A stretch of 11,149 bases of DNA, from the NCBI GenBank assembly GCA_028276605.1, contig JAPYWC010000021.1, forward strand, positions 1 through 11,149, written 5' to 3'. Both the position numbers and the translations under genes were made by a program. Positions 1-6,709 of this stretch are shown here, piece after piece; position 1 is the first letter of the stretch; each line of letters starts with the position of its first letter. This DNA is from Desulfurococcales archaeon. GTDB taxonomy: Archaea > Thermoproteota > Thermoprotei_A > Sulfolobales > Ignisphaeraceae. The notes beneath the pieces were generated by a model, which had not been told where the DNA came from, searched no databases, and worked only from the letters and a program-made list of their open reading frames with translations.

Positions 1-450
1 AACTTTTGAAAAGACTACGTGCAGGAATCGTGTTCCTCTTCTTACCTTAATTGGGAATGCTGATGTGTGTATCTCTATTGTGATTTGCCCCTCAAAACCC
101 CCGTCAATTATTGTTGGCGGTACAGAGAGACCCATTCTTGCAAAAGTTGATCTAAGTTCCACAAATGCCATCAGCTCTGGTGGAACCTTAATGTATTCAA
201 GCGTTGATGCAAGGTAAATGCTTCGAGGTTTAAATACTACTTCATCTGTTTTAAAGCATTCATAAAACTTACTTAGATCGATGTTATCACTATAAGGATC
301 AAGAACCTCGTTGGTTTCCTTCAATACACAAATTTCGTTTCCTAGCCTAAGGTCAAGACCATTTTCACGTACAATGTCCTCAGAGAAAGGCTCTACTACT
401 AATCTTCCGTGTTTGATGTAGCTTATCAAGTCAAAATCAGATAGTATCAT
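1..450 (-). CDS. dcd: dCTP deaminase (3' end cut by window edge)
   Basis: The enzyme deaminates dCTP to dUTP in the cytoplasm, feeding dTTP synthesis; some archaeal members also hydrolyse dUTP to dUMP, and I cannot tell which type this is. The visible 150 residues begin MILSDFDLISYIKHG and contain the family landmarks: GLDLRLG (residues 31-37), the ELRSTFARMG segment (98-107) with substrate-binding Ser101 and Arg105, and the TIEIHTS strand (124-130) with Glu126 as the expected catalytic base. It closes with RGTRFLHVVF, a form usual in crenarchaeal members. The family is about 170-190 residues long, so roughly 30 C-terminal residues lie beyond position 1. The ATG at 450 is preceded by a good Shine-Dalgarno GGAG with a 5-base spacer. 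It is the last visible gene of a minus-strand run and probably also has its own promoter. Confidence 0.93.
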   Translation of the reverse strand, partial: MILSDFDLISYIKHGRLVVEPFSEDIVRENGLDLRLGNEICVLKETNEVLDPYSDNIDLSKFYECFKTDEVVFKPRSIYLASTLEYIKVPPELMAFVELRSTFARMGLSVPPTIIDGGFEGQITIEIHTSAFPIKVRRGTRFLHVVFSKV

Positions 451-483
451 TGCAGCTCCAATGTTTTATCTTAGTATTTCTGA

Positions 484-496
484 AAGTTAAAAGTAG
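484..496 (-). promoter_or_regulatory. TATA-like box before dcd
   Basis: Read on the minus strand, ACTTTTAAC lies about 40 bases before the dcd ATG. That would give a transcript start near 465 and a short leader holding the GGAG motif. It overlaps the end region of the AMMECR1 gene spacer, so dcd may be transcribed both alone and by read-through. Confidence 0.35.
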
Positions 497-505
497 TGGA
501 GCTTG

Positions 506-1168
506 TTAAGTGATTGATTGTAAGCAAGATTTCTTTAACTCTTCCTGCAAATTTCTCTCCTTTACTAAACCTCTAGGGCTCTCCTCATAGAATATCCTAG
601 CTTCATATACAAATATTTTGGTTCTTTTATCAAGCCAACAATCAGCTTCAAGCCCTGCCTTCAAACATCCCTCGGCAAGGAATGTTTCTGTATCCCAGCA
701 GTACTCAACAGGTACCTGCGGAAGTAATGTACCGCTATGCCATCCCCTAACAATGATTATTCCATGTTTACCTATGATTATGTTTTCTGGTTCTTTTACA
801 GGTATTGGTGGTGAGAGCACCGATACCTCTACGACTATATTCTCTAGTTCCTCTACTGTAAGGGGAGGAAATCTAGGGTCTTCCGTTGCTGCAGCAATGG
901 CGGATTCAATAACAACTTTGACTAGTGGTGCTATAGGCTGTAGAAAGCCTATACATCCTCTGAGCTCTTTTCGTCCTGAACCTAAAAGCTTGTCAACCGT
1001 TACGAAAGCCATGCCTCTCTTCATCAGCTTAGCATTCACATCCTTGTCAGGCTCTATCTTAACTCCATCGCGTACATAAGCTTCTATAGCTTTTCTAGCA
1101 AGCTTTACAAGGTATACACCATCCTCAAAATCTAACTCAGAAGGTAAAACAACTTCTGAAGACTCCAT
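506..1168 (-). CDS. AMMECR1 domain protein
   Basis: This is a single-domain AMMECR1 protein of 220 residues, a family found in archaea, bacteria and eukaryotes. Its structures are known (for example from Pyrococcus) but its biochemical role is not established. The signature LRGCIG is at residues 69-74, followed by EDPRFPPL (96-103), EVSVLSPP (114-121) and GTLLPQVPVE (146-155), which together with Cys72 line the conserved cleft of the family. A further conserved part, ETFLAEGCLKAGL, is at 161-173. The length is normal for an archaeal member. The ATG at 1168 has an AGGTG Shine-Dalgarno about 9 bases upstream. It sits 14 bases behind the Mut7-C RNase gene, so the two are almost certainly cotranscribed. 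There is no signal peptide or membrane segment, so it is predicted to be cytoplasmic. Confidence 0.93.
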   Translation of the reverse strand: MESSEVVLPSELDFEDGVYLVKLARKAIEAYVRDGVKIEPDKDVNAKLMKRGMAFVTVDKLLGSGRKELRGCIGFLQPIAPLVKVVIESAIAAATEDPRFPPLTVEELENIVVEVSVLSPPIPVKEPENIIIGKHGIIIVRGWHSGTLLPQVPVEYCWDTETFLAEGCLKAGLEADCWLDKRTKIFVYEARIFYEESPRGLVKERNLQEELKKSCLQSIT

Positions 1169-1182
1169 CTATTTGCACACCT

Positions 1183-1764
1183 TTATAATGAGCTTTTTTC
1201 AGTGCTTAAAGCATTATTGTTAGTGGTTCCTTCTACAACATATATCCTCCTTTCCTTAATCATTGTTTTGCTAACAAGCTTCGCTTTCTTAATTCTTGCA
1301 CTTTCTAAGATTTGGTTTATGCTTTTCCAGTGCTTACCTTGCCAGTAAACTTTTCCACACTTTGGGCAAATCCAAAACTCTTTATATCTCAATGCAATGT
1401 TTTTGCTAACCTTGTGGGCAACATCAGCAATTGATGTTGTGTAAACAAGCTTAGTATTGCATTCTGGACACCTAGTATCATCCTTATGAAATTCTAGCTC
1501 TACTCCAAACCTTCTTGACAGCTCAGCTAAGATAGTATCTATTTCTGGGTCTTCTATAAGAATTGCCTCAACGTTCTCTTTTCTAGCTCTTCGATATAAG
1601 CTAACGTCTTTAGTCACTAGTATTCGGCTTTCTTCCTTTGCTATTCTTAATAACTTCCAATCCTCAATATCACGAAAATAGAGTGTATCATACCCTAGAA
1701 GCCTAAGCCAGCGCGCTACATGACCCAGCATCGAATCCACGACGAATCTTGGATAAGCAGGCAT
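1183..1764 (-). CDS. Mut7-C RNase domain protein with zinc ribbon
   Basis: This is a PIN-like nuclease of the Mut7-C family, named for the C-terminal domain of the worm exonuclease Mut-7; archaeal stand-alone copies are predicted RNases. The N-terminal half opens with FVVDSMLGHVARWLRLLGYDT, giving Asp10 and the LGxLARWLR-type motif, and continues to ILVTKDVSLYRRA (48-60) with Asp53, a second acidic position. The C-terminal half has a zinc ribbon, CPEC (99-102) and CPKC (133-136), then YWQGKHW (140-146), which is typical of the family. The core ends near residue 155; the last 40 residues are basic and then polar, and look like a variable tail. The ATG at 1764 has an AAGGTG motif 7 bases upstream. 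The RNA target is unknown. Confidence 0.88.
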   Translation of the reverse strand: MPAYPRFVVDSMLGHVARWLRLLGYDTLYFRDIEDWKLLRIAKEESRILVTKDVSLYRRARKENVEAILIEDPEIDTILAELSRRFGVELEFHKDDTRCPECNTKLVYTTSIADVAHKVSKNIALRYKEFWICPKCGKVYWQGKHWKSINQILESARIKKAKLVSKTMIKERRIYVVEGTTNNNALSTEKSSL

Positions 1765-1790
1765 TGTTCTGCACCTTTACTAAGCTTACT

Positions 1791-1802
1791 ACTTTTAAAA
1801 AT
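1791..1802 (-). promoter_or_regulatory. TATA-like box before the Mut7-C gene
   Basis: On the minus strand, ATTTTTAAAAGTAG lies in the 108-base gap after rnhB, about 32 bases before the Mut7-C ATG. The implied transcript start is very close to the Shine-Dalgarno motif. This suggests Mut7-C, AMMECR1 and perhaps dcd form a unit partly independent of rnhB. Confidence 0.35.
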
Positions 1803-1872
1803 AGGCAATTATTTCTGACACAGACGTAATATCTTTCCAAAGCTTAAATATACAAAGGTATTTGATTGTGCT

Positions 1873-2565
1873 CTACTCTTCCACTTTCCCTTTCTCAATA
1901 TACTCCACCAAGCTTCTTTGCTTCTTATTAGTAGAAATTCCAAGAATACGTTCAACTGTTTTCCACGATCTTCGGACAATTGAAGGTACTTCGCCAAACT
2001 TCTTGTAGTAGTTTTGAAGCCATTCCACTGTTTTCTTATCACTTGGGTACCCACTACCAATATCACCATAAACTTTCTTTAGCTGGTCAATGTGCCAATC
2101 CCTTAAAACTTTTGCAACTATACTTGCAGCTGAGACTGCTATGTACTTGCTGTCAGCATTGTACTCTGCAACAACGTCTAAGTCTTCTCTAATGGTATGT
2201 AGAGCTGAAATTATTGTTGTTGGATTGGTGAAAGCATCGATGAAAACCCTCTTTACTGGTTGGAATGTAAGGGCAAGCTTAACAAGTTTAACTAATGATT
2301 CAAGCTCTAACAGGTTGAGGTTGTATTTATCTATTTGATCTGGCGTAATTCTATGTACTGCAACAAAGTTTGCTATTGAGAGTATTAGAGGCAATAACTT
2401 TTCTCGTTTTTCACGTGTCAGTTTCTTACTGTCTTTAACCCCTAACAGCTCTAGACTCCTCAACTTTTCCTCCTCTATAACAACAATAGCCATAAACATA
2501 TCTCCTATCAGAGGCCCTCTACCAGCCTCGTCAACTCCAGCAACGAGTAACTTTTGATTGTTCAT
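1873..2565 (-). CDS. rnhB: Ribonuclease HII
   Basis: The enzyme cuts RNA in RNA-DNA hybrids and nicks at single ribonucleotides in DNA, starting ribonucleotide excision repair and primer removal. The protein has 230 residues, normal for archaea. The four metal-binding acids are visible: Asp12 and Glu13 in GVDEAGRGP (10-18), Asp110 in VFIDAF, and Asp138 in YNADSKY. The KDSKKL motif (44-49), AASIVAKVLRD (146-156) and the SGYPSD loop (171-176) with the conserved tyrosine also match. Near the C-terminus, residues 216-223 read QRSLVEYI, which resembles a PCNA-interacting (PIP) box. The ATG overlaps the stop of the upstream DUF354 gene by 4 bases, so translation is probably coupled. Confidence 0.96.
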   Translation of the reverse strand: MNNQKLLVAGVDEAGRGPLIGDMFMAIVVIEEEKLRSLELLGVKDSKKLTREKREKLLPLILSIANFVAVHRITPDQIDKYNLNLLELESLVKLVKLALTFQPVKRVFIDAFTNPTTIISALHTIREDLDVVAEYNADSKYIAVSAASIVAKVLRDWHIDQLKKVYGDIGSGYPSDKKTVEWLQNYYKKFGEVPSIVRRSWKTVERILGISTNKKQRSLVEYIEKGKVEE

Positions 2566-3623
2566 TCAAGCACCTTTGCAAGAACCCAGTTTAATGCTGA
2601 TGAGGGGGCCTCTAGTTTTTTCAGCAACTCCATCGCTTTAGCCTTGATTTCGCTAATCTCACTTTCACGCATGTTAAACAACTTTTCCACAATACTATTC
2701 AATTTCTCTGTATCATTTGTTTGAATGAGTGGAAAACCCCATTCAGCCACACACCTATTCACATAAAGTTCGCCAGGAAATAACGAAATGCCTGGAGTAC
2801 CAATAAGTGCTGCCTCCCTAGCCATTGTTCCTCCACCACTAATTACAAACCTTGCGTAGTAAACAAGGGTAGTTCCTTCAACACCTTCCCAAGGAATAAT
2901 AACGTTTTTCTCATCTGCAAACCTCTTAATTAAGGGGTCATCCCTATATCTAGGCAGGTACACCACTTTATAGTTACGCTTAATAGCACGCTCAGCTAAT
3001 TTTGAAATGAAATCTAATACAGTACTTAATTCATATGTGTAGTAGGATGCCTTAATCTCAGGCGGTCTAATAACAATGTAGTTAAATGGTTCTACACCAA
3101 TGTTCTTGAGCTCATAAGCGTTTATGTTTGCATCTTTAAGCCACTCTACCTCGTCCACACCATTGAATTGTACCATAATAGTTTTATCTCTTATAATATA
3201 CCTCTCTATCTCACCCTTAGGTATACACGACGAAAAGATCACTGCTGTAGCTAGGGGTAGCGCAAGCCTTGAGGGAGCCTCGCTATGAGGACTATCAGTA
3301 AAAGCAATGTATGGACGCTTCAGTCCAAATGCTATTCTAGCAGCAACCGGATTTGGAAAAGCAAGGAGGGCGTCGAAATCGCTTAACAGGTTTAGAAGCT
3401 CAATAGTCCTCTTAGCTTCCTCAATAAGTTTACCCTTTAAATCGTTGGCGTAGCCCCCAACAATGGTAAAGTCGATTTCAAGTTTATGAAGAACATGAGC
3501 TGTATAATCATAATTACGGGCTGTAACTATTACATTATACCCCATTTTTTTCAGCTTGCGATAAATAGCACCAAACAGTCTAGCCTGCTTTGGTGTAAGT
3601 ACATCAATCCATATGCGTTTCAT
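2562..3623 (-). CDS. DUF354 family glycosyltransferase-like protein
   Basis: This 353-residue protein has a GT-B/UDP-GlcNAc 2-epimerase-like fold of the DUF354 family. The start MKRIWIDVLTPKQARLF resembles the family's usual N-terminus, a first strand followed by a loop that could bind a substrate. It continues with VIVTARNYDYT (31-41) and FPNPVAARIAFGLKRPYIAFTDSP (89-112), the N-terminal Rossmann domain. The C-terminal domain carries ISGGGTMAREAALIGTPGIS (261-280) and FPGE (282-285), a glycine-rich nucleotide-sugar site like that of MurG and the epimerases. No member that I know of has a settled function; the GT-B fold implies action on a nucleotide sugar. It starts divergently from glmM, which makes the amino sugar phosphate needed for UDP-GlcNAc, and it overlaps rnhB by 4 bases. 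It is predicted to be soluble. Confidence 0.85.
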   Translation of the reverse strand: MKRIWIDVLTPKQARLFGAIYRKLKKMGYNVIVTARNYDYTAHVLHKLEIDFTIVGGYANDLKGKLIEEAKRTIELLNLLSDFDALLAFPNPVAARIAFGLKRPYIAFTDSPHSEAPSRLALPLATAVIFSSCIPKGEIERYIIRDKTIMVQFNGVDEVEWLKDANINAYELKNIGVEPFNYIVIRPPEIKASYYTYELSTVLDFISKLAERAIKRNYKVVYLPRYRDDPLIKRFADEKNVIIPWEGVEGTTLVYYARFVISGGGTMAREAALIGTPGISLFPGELYVNRCVAEWGFPLIQTNDTEKLNSIVEKLFNMRESEISEIKAKAMELLKKLEAPSSALNWVLAKVLE

Positions 3624-3657
3624 GGTGTAAAACCAGTAGCGCTTCCAATAGAGACCT

Positions 3658-3665
3658 AGTTTAAG
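3658..3665 (-). promoter_or_regulatory. TATA-like box before the DUF354 gene
   Basis: On the minus strand CTTAAACT is centred about 38 bases before the ATG at 3623, giving a predicted leader of about 12 bases without a Shine-Dalgarno motif. It lies back to back with the glmM box. Confidence 0.4.
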
Positions 3666-3670
3666 TAAGC

Positions 3671-3678
3671 CTTATAAC
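3671..3678 (+). promoter_or_regulatory. TATA-like box before glmM
   Basis: CTTATAAC is the best archaeal TATA match in the divergent spacer. It predicts a transcript start near 3700. This places the first in-frame ATG (3687) upstream of the transcript and supports a start at 3714 or 3726. Confidence 0.5.
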
Positions 3679-3725
3679 ACTTTTCAATGCCATCCTTTTC
3701 TGGGTCTAAAATAATGGTTGAGGCC

Positions 3726-5099
3726 ATGAAGAAGCTTTTTGGTACAGATGGCGTTAGATGGATTGTGGATAAAACTAATCCTGAATTTGCGCTGAGGCTA
3801 GCAATGGCTATAGCTAGCTATTTTCCCAACGGTGCAAGAGCGCTTGTAGGTCGGGATGGGAGAGTAGGGAACAACTCAATATATAACATAGTTATAGGAG
3901 GACTTATAGCTGGAGGGTCAAAGGTTTATGATGCAAACTTCATACCAACACCAGCACTTCAATATCTTGTAAAAGCTCTAGGGTTTGATTATGGCGTAGT
4001 CGTTACAGCGAGTCATAATCCTCCAGAATGGGTAGGGGTAAAGCTGGTTCTTAATGACGGTATTGAAGCTCCACCAAATGTAGAGAGGGAAGTAGAAGCA
4101 ATATTTTTTGAATCAAGGTTCAGAAACGTGTCATGGCATGAGATGAGAGCTGTAGAGAGAATTGAGGGTGCTATAGATATGTACATAAAGAGTGTAAAGG
4201 AGCACATAGATGTTGATAGGATTAAGATGCGTAAATTAAAAGTTGTAGTTGACTGTGCTAACAGCGTCTCGGCCTTAACTACACCACGCCTCTTCAAAGA
4301 ACTTGGAATTAAGACTCTGACACTAAATGCGGATATTAATGTTCCTTACAGACCATATGAGCCCGCTGAAGAGAACCTAGAGGACTTAATGAAGGTAGTT
4401 AAAGCTGTGGGTGCAGATTTTGGTGTGGCTCACGATGGCGATGGTGACAGAGCTGTCTTTGTGGATAATAATGGTAACTATATTCAGGGCGACGTATCAG
4501 CGGTTGTATTGACACAGTATGTGGCAGAAAAGCATCCTAATCTACCTAAGCGTGTAGTAACCTCTATTGCGACGAGTCATCTGTTGCTCGAGAAGAGTCT
4601 AGTTTCAAGAGGTATAGAGGTTATATGGACTAGAGTAGGATTCTTGCACATTGCTAGGAAAATAGTGGAGCTAGGAGGCGCGTTATCAGGGTTTGAAGAC
4701 AACGGTGGATTTGCCTATGTAATTCATCAGCCAGTAAGAGACGGAACAATGTCAGCAGCTCTTATGGCGGAACTTCTTGCGAGTAGCAATACTACATTGT
4801 CGCAGCTTGTTGAGGTCATTCCAAGGCCTTACATGATAAGAGGCAAGATACCTGTATTGAGTAGGGAGGAGGGTGTGCTCATAGTTGAAGAGCTTAAAAA
4901 GAGATATAGTGGCTATAGAATAGTTGACATCGATGGTATAAGGGTGTTCATGGACAACGTTGTGTTTCTTGTACGTCCAAGCGGTACAGAGCCTATCATA
5001 AGGATATTTGTTGAAGCGTGGGAAAAAACTGAAGGAGAAAAAACGTTTAACGAATTAGTAAAGCAGATAGAAGAAATAAGAGAAGGATTAAGAAAATGA
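3726..5099 (+). CDS. glmM: Phosphoglucosamine mutase / phosphohexomutase
   Basis: The enzyme interconverts glucosamine 6-phosphate and glucosamine 1-phosphate on the route to UDP-GlcNAc; archaeal relatives often also act on mannose or glucose phosphates, so substrate range is uncertain. Numbering from the chosen start (457 residues): KKLFGTDGVR at the N-terminus, catalytic Ser96 in TASHNPP, the metal loop DGDGD (237-241), the sugar-binding loop GFEDNGG (322-328), and the phosphate-binding RPSGTEPIIRIF (417-428). Other in-frame ATGs are at 3687 and 3714. I chose 3726 because family members begin at or just before KLFGTDG, and because the TATA box at 3671 would place a transcript start after 3687; 3714 is nearly as good. 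Oddly, the conserved glycine after GTDGVR is tryptophan here. The stop overlaps the Trm112-like start by 4 bases. Confidence 0.9.
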   Translation: MKKLFGTDGVRWIVDKTNPEFALRLAMAIASYFPNGARALVGRDGRVGNNSIYNIVIGGLIAGGSKVYDANFIPTPALQYLVKALGFDYGVVVTASHNPPEWVGVKLVLNDGIEAPPNVEREVEAIFFESRFRNVSWHEMRAVERIEGAIDMYIKSVKEHIDVDRIKMRKLKVVVDCANSVSALTTPRLFKELGIKTLTLNADINVPYRPYEPAEENLEDLMKVVKAVGADFGVAHDGDGDRAVFVDNNGNYIQGDVSAVVLTQYVAEKHPNLPKRVVTSIATSHLLLEKSLVSRGIEVIWTRVGFLHIARKIVELGGALSGFEDNGGFAYVIHQPVRDGTMSAALMAELLASSNTTLSQLVEVIPRPYMIRGKIPVLSREEGVLIVEELKKRYSGYRIVDIDGIRVFMDNVVFLVRPSGTEPIIRIFVEAWEKTEGEKTFNELVKQIEEIREGLRK

Positions 5100-5509
5100 A
5101 GTACAGGCTTCTAAACTACCTGGTATGCCCTTACTGTAAAGACAAGAGCTTTCCGCTAAAGCTTATAGTAATAGAGACGGCAAGATATGAGCATAGAAAG
5201 TTGCAGCCAAGCATTCAGAAACCTTTATGTGATGTGTACTGCGGCTATAGAGGAAGCTTCATAAATGAGTTAAAGCAAAAAGGGGAAGAACCGCCGTGCG
5301 AAGAGTGCATAAAGATTGAGGTAAAAACAGGCACTCTTTACTGCTCCTTATGTGGAAGATGGTATCCAATAATAGATGAGATACCCAGGCTACTGCCAGA
5401 TGAACTTAGACGAAAAGAGGAAGACATAGAGTTCTTAAGGAAGTATGCAAGCTCATTACCTGACGACATAAAGTACAAGGGCAAACCATACAACTTATTA
5501 AGTACTTAA
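5096..5509 (+). CDS. Trm112-like zinc protein with extra cysteine insert
   Basis: Trm112 proteins are small partners that stabilise and activate several methyltransferases acting on tRNA, rRNA and release factor; archaeal Trm112 is known to bind multiple methyltransferases. The N-terminal MKYRLLNYLVCPYC (Cys11, Cys14) and the C-terminal LYCSLCGRWYPIIDEIPRLLP (Cys83, Cys86, then the conserved hydrophobic strand) form the usual zinc-binding core. Between them sits a segment with a further four cysteines: Cys45 and Cys49 in CDVYC, and Cys68 and Cys71 in CEEC. At 137 residues it is about twice the length of the minimal archaeal form of roughly 60 residues and nearer eukaryotic Trm112. It overlaps glmM by ATGA and so is translationally coupled to it. 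Assignment to the family is firm, but the partner enzyme is unknown. Confidence 0.82.
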   Translation: MKYRLLNYLVCPYCKDKSFPLKLIVIETARYEHRKLQPSIQKPLCDVYCGYRGSFINELKQKGEEPPCEECIKIEVKTGTLYCSLCGRWYPIIDEIPRLLPDELRRKEEDIEFLRKYASSLPDDIKYKGKPYNLLST

Positions 5510-5552
5510 AGAATACTAGAAAGTGACATACAAAATAATATGGGGATTAATC

Positions 5553-5966
5553 ATGTCAAGCTTTTATGATAGCCTAACTCAATGGGTTGAGCTACAGAAG
5601 AAGGTGAGAGAGTGGTTTGAAAATGTTAACAAGATGGTTGAGAGTGGAGATAGATTGATGTTGATACTATATACGCGAATAGCATTTCAGCATATGATCA
5701 GAACCCTTAAGGCATTTGATAACTGGTTGCAGGATCCATTTGTAATAAGCAATATGCCTAAGGAGGAGCTAAAGCATGTGTGGGATACGGTATTCAAAAT
5801 ACTACTCGAACTAATAGATCTGGATATTGAGCACACATCAAAGTTCAGAGATCATATATATGCCCTAGAGAAACAAGGCAAACTAAATCCGTTGCTGTAT
5901 GAGTTCTTAGGAACAAGCTTTAGGAAAAGACGATCAGAACAGGAAGAGCCTTCACTGTCTATGTAA
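5553..5966 (+). CDS. DUF2153-like all-helical archaeal protein
   Basis: This is a small soluble protein of 137 residues, predicted to be almost entirely alpha-helical. It begins MSSFYDSLTQWVELQKKVREW, has a middle helix LILYTRIAFQHMIRTLKAF, and ends in a basic stretch FRKRRSEQEE. It resembles the crenarchaeal family DUF2153, which has no known function; I recognise it by its overall pattern rather than by catalytic motifs, and I see none. A GTG at 5523 would add ten residues, but the ATG at 5553 has a GGGGA motif 6 bases upstream and gives the family-like N-terminus. It follows the Trm112-like gene by 43 bases and may be in the same transcript. Its tryptophans and paired helices suggest a protein-binding role, which is only inference. 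Confidence 0.75.
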   Translation: MSSFYDSLTQWVELQKKVREWFENVNKMVESGDRLMLILYTRIAFQHMIRTLKAFDNWLQDPFVISNMPKEELKHVWDTVFKILLELIDLDIEHTSKFRDHIYALEKQGKLNPLLYEFLGTSFRKRRSEQEEPSLSM

Positions 5967-6104
5967 GAAACTTAGATAAATTAGATAAACAAGCATTTTA
6001 TATTCAATGATTTATTAGACATCTGTGAGGTAAGGTAGAGATTAATTAACTGCTTAGATAGTTTTAATTTTTGTTATGTTTCGTCAAAAACCTTATTACT
6101 ACGC
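5967..6104. other. Convergent intergenic region
   Basis: This 138-base spacer lies between two converging genes. It holds a tandem pair of the 9-base unit TTAGATAAA (5972-5989), a partial third copy TTAGATA (6054-6060), and T-runs that could end transcription in both directions. I see no ORF, tRNA or C/D box RNA. Confidence 0.6.
6061..6075 (+). terminator. T-rich terminator after the DUF2153-like gene
   Basis: GTTTTAATTTTTGTT lies about 95 bases after the stop codon on the coding strand. Archaeal RNA polymerase stops at such T-runs without a hairpin. On the other strand a TTTTT run (6086-6090) lies 15 bases after the converging gene's stop and could serve that gene. Confidence 0.4.
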
Positions 6105-6593
6105 TTAACGTCTTCCACTCTGCTGTCTAAGTTGCACGGCAGTAGCAACTTCTTCGTCTATTGGTAGTACTTTAATCTTTACCTCTTCAACGGCTTTTAG
6201 AACTTCATCAATTTTTGGATCTTGAAGTTGTAGAGAATCTAAGAATTCCATACCTTTACTGGTTACCTGCAACTTCTTTGATTGGGGGTTCATTTCGGCT
6301 ACTCCAACGTAAAGTAATGCTCTAATATCTTCAGTCAATTCTCTTACAATTACCTTATTGCCTAACTTAACTATGGTGTAGCCTAAATCTATTTTCTTTT
6401 CGTTGTGTAGCAATTCTATCAAATACGCTAGCGCTTTTTCACTTATGCTTCCAAAGCTCTTTATAATTAGCAATAATGTTAACTTGCGTTTATCGTTCTT
6501 TATCGTATCTAGAGTTACTACTTGTGTTGAGAATACCTTCAATTCCTTTGTCTTTTGTTGCTGCTGTGCTTTTTGCTGGGTCTTTTCAGGCAT
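6105..6593 (-). CDS. Uncharacterised winged-helix-like protein with Q-rich N-terminus
   Basis: I do not recognise this 162-residue protein as a named family. Residues 1-17 are low-complexity and rich in Gln and Lys (TQQKAQQQQKTK). Residues 36-120 look like a winged-helix fold: KLTLLLIIKSFGSISEKALAYLIELLH as the helix pair, an IDLGYTIVKLGNKVIV strand region, ALLYVGVAEM, and KKLQVTSKGMEFLDSL, a wing followed by the TxxG closing helix often seen in archaeal winged-helix proteins. The C-terminus is acidic, then QLRQQSGRR. A TTG at 6614 could extend it by seven residues, but the ATG at 6593 has GAGGCGA 8 bases upstream, so I start there. DNA binding is inferred only from the fold. It is a single gene with its own likely promoter. 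Confidence 0.72.
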   Translation of the reverse strand: MPEKTQQKAQQQQKTKELKVFSTQVVTLDTIKNDKRKLTLLLIIKSFGSISEKALAYLIELLHNEKKIDLGYTIVKLGNKVIVRELTEDIRALLYVGVAEMNPQSKKLQVTSKGMEFLDSLQLQDPKIDEVLKAVEEVKIKVLPIDEEVATAVQLRQQSGRR

Positions 6594-6640
6594 AGTTAAA
6601 TTCGCCTCGTACAACTATGTAGTATGTAGATTTGAGACCG

Positions 6641-6650
6641 CTCTTAAAAC
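6641..6650 (-). promoter_or_regulatory. TATA-like box before the Q-rich winged-helix gene
   Basis: On the minus strand GTTTTAAGAG is centred about 52 bases before the ATG at 6593. It predicts a transcript start near 6620 and a leader of about 26 bases that includes the GAGGCGA motif. Confidence 0.4.
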
Positions 6651-6709
6651 CTGTTGTAATAGCATTAAAAAGGTGTATGATCTGGACTAAAGTAGTCATC
6701 AAATACAGG

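Noticed and set aside
618..1079. Open frame of 153 codons on the plus strand
   Set aside because: It lies entirely opposite AMMECR1, and its serine/threonine-rich translation has no recognisable motif; it is a shadow of the real gene.
1809..2069. Minus-strand open frame overlapping the end of rnhB
   Set aside because: It is out of frame with rnhB, has no family features and covers the conserved RNase HII C-terminus; there is no sign of a frameshift.
3687..3725. Longer GlmM start at the first in-frame ATG
   Set aside because: The ATG at 3687 would lie upstream of the transcript start predicted from the TATA box at 3671, and the added MPSFSGSKI segment is not family-like.
4013..4297. Minus-strand open frame inside glmM
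   Set aside because: It is antisense to conserved active-site codons of glmM and its translation is unlike any protein family.
5523..5552. GTG start for the DUF2153-like protein
   Set aside because: It has no ribosome binding motif, whereas the ATG at 5553 has GGGGA upstream and a family-like N-terminus.
6694..6700. C-box-like TTGATGA on the minus strand
   Set aside because: It deviates from the RTGATGA consensus, and no CTGA D box follows at a suitable distance.
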